Made by a program: the position numbers and the translations under genes. 64,000 nt of DNA from Novosphingobium sp. ERN07 (GTDB taxonomy: Bacteria > Pseudomonadota > Alphaproteobacteria > Sphingomonadales > Sphingomonadaceae). Location of the stretch: NCBI RefSeq assembly GCF_012641335.1, contig NZ_JABAID010000001.1, forward strand, positions 186,001 to 250,000, read 5' to 3'. Positions 8,157 through 17,009 of this stretch are shown here, one piece after another. The notes below the pieces were generated by a model that was not told the origin of the DNA, ran no database searches, and saw nothing but the letters and a program-made list of their open reading frames with translations. Position 1 is the first letter of the stretch. The number at the start of each line of letters is the position of its first letter.

Positions 8157-9173
8157 ATGAAGTTCTTCTCCGACAACGCCGCCGCCGTCCACCCCCGCGT
8201 ATGGGAAGCGATGCACGCCGCCGATGCGCCCGATTCGGGTTATGACGGCGATGCCCTGTCCCGCCGCATGGACGATGCCTTTTCCGATCTGTTCGGCACC
8301 GAATGCACCGCGCTGTGGGTTGCGACCGGCACGGCGGCCAATTGCCTTGCGCTGGCCGCGATGGTGCCACCCCACGGCGGTGTGCTGTGCCACCGCGAGG
8401 CGCATATCGAGATGGACGAAGGCGGCGCGCCCGGCTTCTTTACCCACGGCGCAAAGCTGATGCTGGCCGATGGCGAAGGTGCAAAGCTGACGCCGCAATC
8501 CATCGAACGGGTGATCGACCCGATCCGCAACGATGTACATCAAGTGCAGCCCCATGCAATTTCGATCACGCAGGCCACCGAATACGGGCGGGTCTACAGC
8601 CCCGAAGAAGTCGCCCGCATCGGATCGGTGGCCCAAGGTCGCGGGCTTGGCCTGCATATGGATGGGGCGCGCTTTGCCAATGCTGTGGCGCATCTGGGCT
8701 GCCACCCGGCGGAAGTGACCGCGCAGGCAGGCGTTGATGCGTTGACGTTCGGCTGCGTGAAAAACGGCGGGATGAATGCCGAAGCGCTGGTGTTCTTCGA
8801 CATGGAACTGGCCGACGTGGTGCGTTACCGCCGCAAGCGGGCCGGGCACCTCCAATCGAAAGGCCGCTACCTTGCCGCGCAGGTGCTGGCGATGATCGAA
8901 GGCGATCTGTGGCTGGGCAACGCCCGCACAGCCAACGCCGCCGCGCAGGAAATCGCCGCCGCCTGTGGTGAAAGACTGTTTCACCCGGTAGAAGCCAACG
9001 AACTTTTCGTGGTCCTCTCCCCCGCCGAACAGGGCACGCTACGTTCGCAAGGCTTCGATTTTTACGATTGGACCGCCCCCGAAGGCGCCCCCGGCGCAGC
9101 GCGTTTCGTCACCGCTTGGAACAGCGACCCAGCCCACGTTTCCGCGCTCGCCAAGGCCATCGCCGCATTATGA
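8157..9173 (+). CDS. ltaE: Low-specificity L-threonine aldolase
   Basis: PLP enzyme cleaving L-threonine or allo-threonine to glycine and acetaldehyde. The product is 338 residues from the ATG at 8157; a TTG 12 bases upstream is less likely. It begins MKFFSDNAAAVHPRVWEAM, typical of the family. PLP is bound at about Lys202 in ALTFGCVKNGGMNAEAL, and HMDGARFANA contains the Asp and Arg of the cofactor site. The usual SxGGTKNG is TFGCVKNGG here, a change also common in alphaproteobacteria. Its stop overlaps the next gene's start (ATGA), coupling it with a drug/metabolite exporter, so export of a threonine or glycine metabolite is conceivable but unproven. Confidence 0.93.
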   Translation: MKFFSDNAAAVHPRVWEAMHAADAPDSGYDGDALSRRMDDAFSDLFGTECTALWVATGTAANCLALAAMVPPHGGVLCHREAHIEMDEGGAPGFFTHGAKLMLADGEGAKLTPQSIERVIDPIRNDVHQVQPHAISITQATEYGRVYSPEEVARIGSVAQGRGLGLHMDGARFANAVAHLGCHPAEVTAQAGVDALTFGCVKNGGMNAEALVFFDMELADVVRYRRKRAGHLQSKGRYLAAQVLAMIEGDLWLGNARTANAAAQEIAAACGERLFHPVEANELFVVLSPAEQGTLRSQGFDFYDWTAPEGAPGAARFVTAWNSDPAHVSALAKAIAAL

Positions 9174-10093
9174 GCGCGCCAGAATTTCCGGGACAAGCCA
9201 GATTCTGGCAGCTCAGCGTTGCCGGGCCGTTTATCCTTGTCGCGCTGATTTGGGGTTCGACCTGGCTGGTCATCAAAGACCAGATCGGCAGCGTGCCGCC
9301 AAGCTGGTCTGTCACATGGCGCTTTACCGCCGGAGCCATCGGCATGGCTGCGCTGGCGCTGTTCCGGCGCGAATCCTTGCGGATTTCGGTCAAGGGGCTG
9401 CAAATGGCCGCATTGTTGGGCCTGTTGCAATTCGTGATGAACTTCCAGTTCGTCTATCGGGCGGAGCATCACCTGACATCCGGCATTGTTGCGGTGTTCT
9501 TTGCGCTGCTGGTCGTGCCCAACGCGCTGCTGGCATGGGCCGTGCTGAAACAGCCCGTGACGCGCGGCTTCCTGATCGGATCGACGGTGGCAGGCGCAGG
9601 CATCGCGCTGCTGCTGCTGCATGAATACCGCATGGCCCCGCCTGAAGGCCAAGTGTTGACCGGCATTGCGCTGACCGCCGCAGCACTGTGCAGCGCTTCG
9701 TGCGCGAACGTGCTGCAAGCCGGCCCCACGGCACGGACCTTGCCGATGGTGCCAATGCTGACATGGGCCATGCTGATCGGCGCACTGATCGACGGCGCTT
9801 TCGCATGGGCGGTGGAAGGCCCGCCGCAGTTCGATACGCGCCCCGGCTATGTGTTCGGTGTGCTCTATCTTGGCCTGATCGGATCGGTTGTCACGTTTCC
9901 GCTCTATTTCCGCCTGTTGCAGCGCCTTGGCGCAGGTCGCGGGGCCTATAACGGGGTGCTGGTGCCAGTGATTGCCATGCTGCTGTCCACCCTTTTCGAA
10001 GGCTATCGCTGGTCAGTGTTGGCCGTTGCGGGATCGGCACTGGCGATGCTCGGCCTTGTGCTGGCGCTCAAGGCACGCAGCCCTTCGCGATAA
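9170..10093 (+). CDS. EamA/DMT-family transporter
   Basis: Inner-membrane protein of 307 residues with about ten hydrophobic segments in two EamA repeats. The first repeat opens with FILVALIWGSTWLVIKDQ. The second begins near residue 165 (LTGIALTAAALCSASCANVLQ) and contains GVLYLGLIGSVVTFPLYFRLLQRLGA. The start ATG at 9170 overlaps the ltaE stop by four bases. Its 3' end overlaps the convergent SDR gene by 91 bases, which is unusual. The substrate cannot be read from sequence. Relatives export amino acids, purines or drugs. Confidence 0.9.
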   Translation: MSAPEFPGQARFWQLSVAGPFILVALIWGSTWLVIKDQIGSVPPSWSVTWRFTAGAIGMAALALFRRESLRISVKGLQMAALLGLLQFVMNFQFVYRAEHHLTSGIVAVFFALLVVPNALLAWAVLKQPVTRGFLIGSTVAGAGIALLLLHEYRMAPPEGQVLTGIALTAAALCSASCANVLQAGPTARTLPMVPMLTWAMLIGALIDGAFAWAVEGPPQFDTRPGYVFGVLYLGLIGSVVTFPLYFRLLQRLGAGRGAYNGVLVPVIAMLLSTLFEGYRWSVLAVAGSALAMLGLVLALKARSPSR

Positions 10094-10851
10094 GTGGGGA
10101 AGGCAGGCTTCCACCCCAGCAAACGCTTGGCCTTGCCATTGGCCACGCGCCGGTTCTCGGCATAGAAGGCCAGCGCCATAGGCGATAGCTGCGCCTCCTC
10201 CAGCGACTGCATCGGTGGCGGCTCTTGCCCCAGCAGCCGCGCTGCTTCCTCGATCACCGCGTTCTGGCTGCACGGCTGATCGTCGGCCAGATTGTAGACC
10301 CCCGGCGGCCCATTGAACGCGGCGAACACCCCGCTGGCAATGTCGCCCACATGCACGCGGCTGAACACCTGATCGGGAATGGCGATGCGATGTGCCTTGC
10401 CATCCTTCACGCGATCCAACGCGCTGCGCCCCGGCCCATAGATTCCCGGCAGGCGGAACACCCGCACTTGGTCGGCAAGCGCCTGCCAGTCGGCATCGGC
10501 CTGCGTCCGCGCTGATCGTCGCCCGTTGCCCACCGGCGCGCTTTCATCCACCCAAGCGCCACCTGCATCGCCATAGACGCCGGTTGATGAAAGATAGCCG
10601 ATCCATTTCGCGCCGCTGTTCGCAATCGCCGCGCCATAAGTTTGCAGCACCGGATCACCGCCTTCGCGCAAGGGCGGCACGGATGACAGCACATGCGTCG
10701 CCTCGGCCAGTGCAGCCTGTACCGCTGCCCTGTCGGCAAAGGCGAAATCCCCGGTGCTTCCAGTCCCACCTACCGTCCAGCCCTGCGCCCGCAGCCGCCC
10801 TGCCACCACTTGCGCGGTGTAGCCCATTCCGAAGATCAGCATATTTCCCAT
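10003..10851 (-). CDS. SDR-family NAD(P)-dependent epimerase-like protein (YeeZ type)
   Basis: Atypical/extended short-chain dehydrogenase of about 282 residues. The N terminus MGNMLIFGMGYTAQVVAGRL contains the nucleotide-binding GxGxxx turn. YLSSTGVYGDAGG carries the Ser and Tyr positions expected for the active site. FRLPGIYGPGRSALDRV and FSRVHVGDIASGVFAAF match the epimerase-like YeeZ group. The start is the ATG at 10851; an ATG nine bases later is equally possible. The last 30 codons overlap the end of the convergent transporter gene. The 20-residue tail after GLRALSAS looks non-conserved. The substrate is unknown. Confidence 0.86.
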   Translation of the reverse strand: MGNMLIFGMGYTAQVVAGRLRAQGWTVGGTGSTGDFAFADRAAVQAALAEATHVLSSVPPLREGGDPVLQTYGAAIANSGAKWIGYLSSTGVYGDAGGAWVDESAPVGNGRRSARTQADADWQALADQVRVFRLPGIYGPGRSALDRVKDGKAHRIAIPDQVFSRVHVGDIASGVFAAFNGPPGVYNLADDQPCSQNAVIEEAARLLGQEPPPMQSLEEAQLSPMALAFYAENRRVANGKAKRLLGWKPAFPTYREGLRALSASTRPSIASADPATANTDQR

Positions 10852-10907
10852 CGTTTGGACCATAACCGCGATTGCCGCGCCGCGCACGGGTTCCTAAGTT
10901 CACCTGC

Positions 10908-13517
10908 ATGAACGATCTCTCCGGCACGCCCGTTATCGCCCCTACAGTCATTCACCGCGCGGACTATCGGCCGCCCGAATGGCTCGTGCCCGAAATCGCG
11001 CTGGATTTCGCGCTCTCGCTCAACGCCACGCGCGTGCAGGCAACGCTGAAGGTTGCCAAAAATCCCGCCGGAACCGGCACCACGCACCTGCGCCTCAATG
11101 GCGATGCGCTGAAAGCCAAGGCCGTGACCGTTGATGGCCATGCCCATAACGATTGGCACATGGACGGCGCGGATCTGGTCATCGCCCTGCCCGGCGATGC
11201 ACATGATGTGGGCATCGAAACCCTGATCGATCCCGCCGCAAACACCCAGCTTTCTGGCCTTTACGCCTCAAACGGCCTACTCTGCACCCAGTGCGAGGCT
11301 GAAGGCTTCCGCCGCATCACCTTCTTCCCCGACCGACCCGATGTGCTTTCGGTCTATTCCGTGCGGATGAGCGGCGACAAGGCGCAGTTCCCCGTGCTGC
11401 TTTCCAACGGCAACCCGGTGGCTTCGGGCGACAATGGCGATGGCACGCATTGGGCCGAATGGCACGATCCTTGGCCCAAGCCTTCGTACCTTTTCGCCTT
11501 GGTGGCGGGCGAACTGGTGGCCAACCGCGATAGCTTCACCACCCAATCGGGCCGCAAGGTGAATCTCGCGATTCTGGTGCGCCCCGGCGACGAAAGCCGC
11601 ACCGACCATGCCATGCGCTCGCTCATCGCGTCGATGCAGTGGGACGAACAGGTCTATGGTCGCGAATACGATCTCGATGATTTCAACATCGTGGCGGTCA
11701 GCGATTTCAACGCGGGCGCGATGGAGAACAAGGGCCTCAACGTCTTCAACACGCGCTATATTCTGGCCGACCCCGAAACCGCCACCGACGGCGATTACGA
11801 TGCAATTGAAGGCGTGGTTGCGCACGAATACTTCCACAACTGGTCGGGCAACCGTGTGACCTGCCGCGACTGGTTCCAGCTTTCGCTGAAGGAAGGCTTC
11901 ACAGTGCTGCGCGACCAGCAGTTCAGCGCGGATCGGGGATCGCCCCCAGTCAAGAGGATCGAGGATGTGCGTGTGCTGCGCGCGGTCCAGTTCCCTGAGG
12001 ATTCCGGCCCGCTGGCCCACCCGATCCGCCCCGATTCCTATCAGGAAATCAGCAACTTCTACACTGCCACCGTCTATAACAAGGGTGCCGAAGTCATCCG
12101 CATGATGACTGTGCTGGCAGGCATGGAGCGCTTCCTCAAAGGCACCACGCTCTATTTCGACCGGCACGATGGCGAAGCGGCGACCTGCGAGGACTTCGTA
12201 AAAGCCATCGAGGATGGCGCGGGGCTGGACCTCGCGCAGTTCCGCCGCTGGTACGAACAGGCGGGCACCCCCAAGGTCACCGTCACGATGGCGCTTGAAG
12301 GCACCACGCTGACGCTTACCCTCGCGCAAAGCATGGCTCCCACTCCCGGCCAGCCGCTCAAGCAGCCGATGGTCATCCCGCTGCGCACCGCCTTGTTCGA
12401 CCGCGCGACGGCTGCGCATCGGGGCGAGGAATTGCTGGTGCTGACGCAAGCGGAGCAGACCTTCACCTTTGAAGGTTTCGATGCGCTTCCCGTCCTCTCG
12501 ATCAATCGCGGCTTCTCCGCGCCCGTTGAGGTGATCGCGCCGGTCACCACCGAAGACCTCGTGTTCCTTGCGCGGCACGATGACGATCCCTTCGCCCGCT
12601 ACGAAGCGATGCAGCAGTTGATCGTGCGCTATCTGGTGGGCGCGGTGGCAGGCACGCTGGACGACCGTGATGCTGCGCGCGATGCCATCGGCGCGGCGAT
12701 GGGGGCCATCCTTGATGATACCGCGCTCGACGATCTGATGCGCGGCGAACTGCTGATCCTGCCGGGTGAAGCCTACCTTGCCGAACAGCTCACCCGCGCC
12801 GATCCCACGCGCATATTTGCCGAACGCGAAAGTCTGAAGCGCTGGCTGGGCGAGGTGCTGAAGGCAAAGTGGCTTTCGCTGCACGACCGCTGCTCTGCGG
12901 TGACCTACAGCCTCGAAGCCGCCGCACGCGGCGCGCGCAAGTGCAAGACGCAAGCGCTGGTCTACCTTGCCGCCGCCGATCCGGCAGAGGCCGCGCGCCG
13001 GGCCAAGGCGCAATACGATGCCGCCACTAACATGACCGACCGCCAGGGCGCGCTGATGGTGCTGTGCAGCCTCGATTGCCCTGAACGCGAAGCCGCGCTG
13101 GCCGATTTCCACGCGCGGTTCGAAGGCAATATGCTCGTCACCGACAAGTGGTTCTCGCTGCAGGCCGGATCGCTGAACCCCAAAGTCACCGAACACGTCA
13201 AAGCCTTGGGCGACCACCCCGATTTCACCATGACCAACCCCAACCGCGTCCGCGCGCTGTGGATGGCCTTTGCTGCCAATGCCCAAGCTTTCCACCGCGA
13301 AGGGGGTGAAGGCTACCGCCTGATCGCGGACCTGATCCTCAGGTTAGACCCGATCAACGGCAATGTCGCCGCGCGCTTCGTGCCCTACCTTGGCCGCTGG
13401 AAGAAGGTCGACGAAAGCCGCGCCGCGCTGATGCGCGCGGAACTGGAACGGGTCGCCGCCGAACCCAGCCTGTCGCGCGATGTGCGCGAGCAGGTGAGCA
13501 AGAGCTTGGAAGCGTGA
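10908..13517 (+). CDS. pepN: Aminopeptidase N (M1 zinc metallopeptidase)
   Basis: Removes N-terminal residues from peptides in the cytoplasm. The product is 869 residues, the usual length for gamma/alpha PepN. GAMEN, which binds the substrate amino terminus, is at about 270-274. The zinc motif HEYFHNWSGNRVTCRDWFQLSLKEG begins at His306, with His310 and the distal Glu about 329. The N terminus IHRADYRPPEWLVPEIALDF is typical. The ATG at 10908 was preferred over an in-frame upstream start that has no family sequence. It is followed by pgeF with a GTGA overlap and then a GST, suggesting a three-gene operon. A 672-residue antisense frame across it is a shadow. Confidence 0.97.
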   Translation: MNDLSGTPVIAPTVIHRADYRPPEWLVPEIALDFALSLNATRVQATLKVAKNPAGTGTTHLRLNGDALKAKAVTVDGHAHNDWHMDGADLVIALPGDAHDVGIETLIDPAANTQLSGLYASNGLLCTQCEAEGFRRITFFPDRPDVLSVYSVRMSGDKAQFPVLLSNGNPVASGDNGDGTHWAEWHDPWPKPSYLFALVAGELVANRDSFTTQSGRKVNLAILVRPGDESRTDHAMRSLIASMQWDEQVYGREYDLDDFNIVAVSDFNAGAMENKGLNVFNTRYILADPETATDGDYDAIEGVVAHEYFHNWSGNRVTCRDWFQLSLKEGFTVLRDQQFSADRGSPPVKRIEDVRVLRAVQFPEDSGPLAHPIRPDSYQEISNFYTATVYNKGAEVIRMMTVLAGMERFLKGTTLYFDRHDGEAATCEDFVKAIEDGAGLDLAQFRRWYEQAGTPKVTVTMALEGTTLTLTLAQSMAPTPGQPLKQPMVIPLRTALFDRATAAHRGEELLVLTQAEQTFTFEGFDALPVLSINRGFSAPVEVIAPVTTEDLVFLARHDDDPFARYEAMQQLIVRYLVGAVAGTLDDRDAARDAIGAAMGAILDDTALDDLMRGELLILPGEAYLAEQLTRADPTRIFAERESLKRWLGEVLKAKWLSLHDRCSAVTYSLEAAARGARKCKTQALVYLAAADPAEAARRAKAQYDAATNMTDRQGALMVLCSLDCPEREAALADFHARFEGNMLVTDKWFSLQAGSLNPKVTEHVKALGDHPDFTMTNPNRVRALWMAFAANAQAFHREGGEGYRLIADLILRLDPINGNVAARFVPYLGRWKKVDESRAALMRAELERVAAEPSLSRDVREQVSKSLEA

Positions 13518-14275
13518 GCGTCGAAGCGCTGACTCACCCTCTGCTGAGGGGGGCCGCGCATGGCTTCCTGGGCCGCAAGGGCGGGGTTAGCACGGGTGAC
13601 CTTGCCGGGCTGAACGTCAGTTATAGTGAGGATGACCCGGCACTCACGTCCGAGAACCGTGTCCGCGCGGTTGAAGCCGTGCTGCCCGGCGGCACCTTGC
13701 TGACCTGCTATCAGATCCACTCGCCCGATGTGGTGACGGTGGCTGAGCCTTGGACCGATGCCGACCGACCCAAGGCCGATGCGCTGGTCACCAACCGCCC
13801 CGGCATCGTCCTTGGCGTGCTGACGGCAGACTGCGCGCCGGTGCTGTTCTATGATGCAACAGCCGGCGTCGTCGGCGCGGCGCACGCGGGCTGGAAAGGC
13901 GCGTTCACCGGCGTGACAGACGCCACCATCGCGGCGATGGAAGCACTCGGTGCAAGCCGCGCGAACATCGCTGCGGTCGTCGGCCCCTGCATCGCGCAAA
14001 AAAGCTATGAAGTGGATGCCGCATTCGAAGCGCGATTCTTTGAACAAGCGTCCGAAAACGAACGCTTCTTCCGTGCCGGGCGTGAAGGCCATGTGTGGTT
14101 CGACCTCGAAGGCTATGTCGCGTCACGCCTGCGCGATGCTAGCCTTGCCAAAGTGGGGATGCTGGGTGAGGACACTTATGCGCAGGAAGATCGCTTCTAT
14201 TCGTTTCGCCGCGCCACGCATCGCAAGGAGCCGGGTTATGGTCGGCAAATCTCGCTGATCGGCCTTCCCGCCTGA
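13514..14275 (+). CDS. pgeF: Peptidoglycan editing factor PgeF (laccase-domain, YfiH family)
   Basis: The product is 253 residues with a GTG start (13514) overlapping the pepN stop as GTGA. Family motifs are HGFLGRKGGVS, LTCYQIHSPDVV, LTADCAPVLF, AAHAGWKGAFTGV and VGPCIAQKSYEV. The Cys and His residues in these motifs form the metal/active site of the family. E. coli YfiH removes mis-incorporated residues from peptidoglycan precursors. Older annotation calls it polyphenol oxidase. The coupling with an aminopeptidase and a GST does not by itself point to a pathway. Confidence 0.93.
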   Translation: MSVEALTHPLLRGAAHGFLGRKGGVSTGDLAGLNVSYSEDDPALTSENRVRAVEAVLPGGTLLTCYQIHSPDVVTVAEPWTDADRPKADALVTNRPGIVLGVLTADCAPVLFYDATAGVVGAAHAGWKGAFTGVTDATIAAMEALGASRANIAAVVGPCIAQKSYEVDAAFEARFFEQASENERFFRAGREGHVWFDLEGYVASRLRDASLAKVGMLGEDTYAQEDRFYSFRRATHRKEPGYGRQISLIGLPA

Positions 14276-14319
14276 ACGCGCCGCCCATCCTCTACAGCTT
14301 CCGCCGCTGTCCCTACGCC

Positions 14320-14901
14320 ATGCGCGCGCGGCTGGCGGTGGCGGTGAGTGGGACGCAAGTAGAACTGCGCGAAGTAAAGCTCTCAGCCAAACCCGCCGAA
14401 ATGCTCAGCGCTTCACCCAAAGGCACGGTCCCAGTGCTTGTCCTGCCCGATGGCACGGTGATCGACGAAAGCCTCGACGTGATGCGCTGGGCGCTTGCCC
14501 TGAACGACCCCGAACACTGGCTGAAATGCACTGACGATGCGCTGATCGCGCGCAACGACGGCCCGTTCAAGCACGATCTGGATCGCTACAAGTATCCCGA
14601 ACGCCACGGCAGCGATGCAATGGCCCACCGCACGTCGGGCCTCGCCTTTCTCCACGAACTCGACACCCGCCTTGCCGGGCAGGGCCAGCTTTGCGGGGCC
14701 ACGCGCGGGCTTACCGACATGGCAATCATGCCTTTCGTCCGCCAGTTCGCCGCCGTCGATCCCGCATGGTTCGCAGGGCAGCCGCTGCCGCATCTCCAGC
14801 GCTGGCTGGCGGGGCACCTTGCATCCGATCTCTTCGCAGCCGTGATGGCAAAGTTTGCGCCGTGGAAGCCGGGTGATGCGCAGGTGCTCTTCCCTACTTG
14901 A
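14320..14901 (+). CDS. Glutathione S-transferase family protein
   Basis: From the ATG this is 193 residues, but the thioredoxin-fold start PILYSFRRCPYAMRARLA lies partly before it. The first beta strand and the CPYA active-site motif are encoded in the same frame from about 14272. The only initiator-like codon there is CTG (14272-14274), which would overlap the pgeF stop as CTGA. I therefore think the real protein is about 209 residues from a CTG start. Other family features are SPKGTVPVLVLPDGTVIDES (cis-Pro and the Glu-Ser contact to glutathione) and an all-helical C-terminal part ending at APWKPGD. It is the last gene of the pepN operon. The reaction is unknown. Confidence 0.85.
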   Translation: MRARLAVAVSGTQVELREVKLSAKPAEMLSASPKGTVPVLVLPDGTVIDESLDVMRWALALNDPEHWLKCTDDALIARNDGPFKHDLDRYKYPERHGSDAMAHRTSGLAFLHELDTRLAGQGQLCGATRGLTDMAIMPFVRQFAAVDPAWFAGQPLPHLQRWLAGHLASDLFAAVMAKFAPWKPGDAQVLFPT

Positions 14902-15061
14902 ATCGCCGCTCGAGCGGTCTGCCATACGAAACCACCACTTCGGTTCGTCGCAACCCCCGCCCGGCTAACCCGCAGAATTACGGACTCGATGAACCACGTT
15001 CATCCGATAGAAAGTTTCGTCGCAACACCGACAGACCTGCAAGTTTCCAAGGAGCAGTGTC

Positions 15062-15928
15062 ATGGCAAAATTCAACGCGAAACGTGGGGGCATGATAGCT
15101 CTCGCCGCTCTCGCCGCATCGGTTTCAAACCATGTTATCGCGCAGGATGCAGCGCAAGACCCCAACATCATCGTCGAAGGCGAGGCCCTTCCTGAAATGG
15201 CCGATCTGGTCAAAGGGCCAGAGATCAAGGGCGTCATCACCGCGCGCAAAGGTGACAAGATGAAGGTGACGGCAGAGGACGGCACCAGCTCGGTCATCTA
15301 CCTGAACGACACGACCACCGTGAAAGCCAGCACCGGCCTCTTCGGCAGCAAGAAGCTGAACGTGACCAACTTGCTCAACGGTCTGCCGGTCAGCGTCAAG
15401 ACCATGCAATCCGGCACCAACCTTGTCGCCAGCCAGATCACCTTCAAGAACGGCGATTTCAAGACAGCGAACATGATCCGCAACGGTACCGCACAGGGCT
15501 TTGCCGAGCAGACCGCCGCCACCGAGGGCCTGCGCAGCCGCATGGGCGATATCGACAACTACAACGTGAAGGCGACCACCAACGTCTACTTCGATACCGG
15601 CAAGGCCCAACTTTCGCCTCAGGCCCGGTCCGAACTGTGCCAGGCCGCATCGACCGCCGAAGGGATGGACAACGCCCTCCTGCTGGTCGTGGGCTATACC
15701 GACGCAGATGGCCCTGAGGAGTTCAACCAGACACTCAGCGAAAAGCGCGCCGCCAGCGTCATCAACTATCTGCAGCAGCAGTGCCGCTGGAAGCCTTATC
15801 GGATGCTGACGCCAACCGGCATGGCCGAATCCGATCCCGCAGCGGATAACTACACGCCGGAAGGCAAAGCGCAGAACCGCCGCGTGGCGGTGAACGTGCT
15901 GGTCAGCAAAGCCATCGACGGCTTCTGA
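15062..15928 (+). CDS. OmpA-family outer membrane or periplasmic protein
   Basis: The product is 288 residues, with an AAGGAG ribosome site just before the ATG. Residues 1-27 are a Sec signal peptide (AALAASVSNHVIAQ). The middle region (about 30-160) contains a small beta-rich segment, GVITARKGDKMKVTAEDG, unlike the porin barrel of OmpA. The C-terminal OmpA domain (about 175-285) shows VYFDTGKAQLSPQAR, VVGYTDADGPEEFNQTLSEKR and NRRVAVNVLV, the peptidoglycan-binding signature. It is probably exported and anchored to the cell wall rather than forming a pore. It stands alone, with 160 bases upstream that hold only its leader and promoter. Confidence 0.9.
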   Translation: MAKFNAKRGGMIALAALAASVSNHVIAQDAAQDPNIIVEGEALPEMADLVKGPEIKGVITARKGDKMKVTAEDGTSSVIYLNDTTTVKASTGLFGSKKLNVTNLLNGLPVSVKTMQSGTNLVASQITFKNGDFKTANMIRNGTAQGFAEQTAATEGLRSRMGDIDNYNVKATTNVYFDTGKAQLSPQARSELCQAASTAEGMDNALLLVVGYTDADGPEEFNQTLSEKRAASVINYLQQQCRWKPYRMLTPTGMAESDPAADNYTPEGKAQNRRVAVNVLVSKAIDGF

Positions 15929-15938
15929 TGGAGCGCAA

Positions 15939-15960
15939 GGGGCGGGCCACGGCTCGCCCC
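15939..15960. terminator. Hairpin between convergent genes
   Basis: GGGGCGGGC (15939-15947), loop CACG and GCTCGCCCC (15952-15960) form a nine-pair stem with one wobble. It lies between the convergent OmpA-like gene and the HAD gene, so it can serve both directions. T runs are short. Confidence 0.5.
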
Positions 15961-15963
15961 CGT

Positions 15964-16602
15964 TTACAGCAGGCCCAGCGCCGTGAGCCGGGCTTCCAGC
16001 ACCGCTGTATCGCGCACGAAATGGTGCACCTGCCAGCCCAGCGCGCGTGCGCTGGCGATATTGGCGGCACTGTCATCAATGAACAGCATCGTTTCCGGCA
16101 CCCGCCCGAACCGCGCTGCCGCCAGATCGAAAATCGCCCGGTCGGGTTTGATCAGGCGCTCCACGCCCGAAACCACTATATCGCGCATATGGTCGAGAAT
16201 CGGGAACGTGGGCCGGAACATCTCCCACCCATCAACTCCGAAGTTGGTGATCGCATATTGCGGCACGCCCCGCGCCGCCAGCCGCGCAATCAGGTCGTGC
16301 GTGCCCGCCACCGGTCCGGGCAGACTATCCAGCCAGCGATCAGCATAGAGAGCGATTCGCGCTGCGTGCTGCGGATACTCAGCCGTGCGCGCAGCAACCA
16401 TTTCCGCGAATGACACGCCTTCGTCATGCTGGGCGTGCCAGTCTTCGGTCACCACTTCGGCAACGAAGCGCGCGCGTTCTTCCGGATCGGGAATCACATC
16501 GCGATAGATGCGCGCCAGATCGAATTCGACCAACACCCGCCCGATATCCCAGACAACGGCCTCTACCGGGGCTTCACGTGGAGCTGTTACTGGCATCGGC
16601 AT
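15964..16602 (-). CDS. HAD-superfamily hydrolase (YihX/haloacid dehalogenase-like)
   Basis: Cytoplasmic phosphatase-like protein of 212 residues from the ATG at 16602; MPVTAP two codons later is also possible. HAD motif I is VVWDIGRVLVEFD, with the nucleophilic Asp but without the second Asp of DxD, as in many YihX-type members. Motif II is YAITNFG. Motif III is the Lys in ERLIKPDRAIFDLA, and motif IV is MLFIDDSAANI. The cap is the small helical type inserted after motif I. The substrate is probably a sugar phosphate by family analogy. It is the closest gene downstream of rpmJ, on the same strand. Confidence 0.87.
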   Translation of the reverse strand: MPMPVTAPREAPVEAVVWDIGRVLVEFDLARIYRDVIPDPEERARFVAEVVTEDWHAQHDEGVSFAEMVAARTAEYPQHAARIALYADRWLDSLPGPVAGTHDLIARLAARGVPQYAITNFGVDGWEMFRPTFPILDHMRDIVVSGVERLIKPDRAIFDLAAARFGRVPETMLFIDDSAANIASARALGWQVHHFVRDTAVLEARLTALGLL

Positions 16603-16714
16603 CCCACAAACGACATCGCCCCCGCGTTTCAGCGAGGGCAACATGGCCGCACTGGCAGCCTGCCGGTTTCCGATGCAGCCCCGCCGTCGCGAGACTGCAC
16701 CGAAACTTGTTCAA

Positions 16715-16840
16715 TCAGCCCTGGCGCGCCTTGAAGCGCTTCTGGGTCTTGTTGATCACATAGACGCGGCCACGGCGGCGGATCACGCGGTTATCCCGGT
16801 GGCGGTCCTTGAGCGACTTCAGGCTGTTGCGAATCTTCAT
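16715..16840 (-). CDS. rpmJ: 50S ribosomal protein L36
   Basis: A 41-residue, very basic protein: [18 protein letters not shown], then [17 protein letters not shown]. It belongs to the longer L36 form found in alphaproteobacteria. It has none of the zinc-binding cysteines and histidine of C+ L36, so it works without zinc. Start ATG 16840, stop TGA at 16717-16715. It is transcribed alone, as usual for this form. Confidence 0.95.
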   Translation of the reverse strand: MKIRNSLKSLKDRHRDNRVIRRRGRVYVINKTQKRFKARQG

Positions 16841-17009
16841 GTCGAATCCCTTTGCCCGAAGCTGACCGGGCTGAAAACTGAAGCGTGGCCGTTAAAGACG
16901 GCGCGGCCCCAAGTCAACCGCTCACGTCATCCTTCGCAGCCGTCCAGCGCAGGATTCTCCCGCCCTGCCCGTTCATTGCGGTGACAGCCACCCTGTGAGA
17001 AACCAAATC

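Noticed and set aside
7806..8984. 392-residue minus-strand open frame across ltaE
   Set aside because: Only the last 96 residues (the small GNAT protein) look like a protein. The rest is Arg/His-rich antisense reading of the clearly conserved ltaE.
11277..13295. 672-residue minus-strand open frame inside pepN
   Set aside because: No recognisable motif and high His/Arg/Gly content typical of the complement of GC-rich coding DNA. pepN on the other strand has all M1 motifs.
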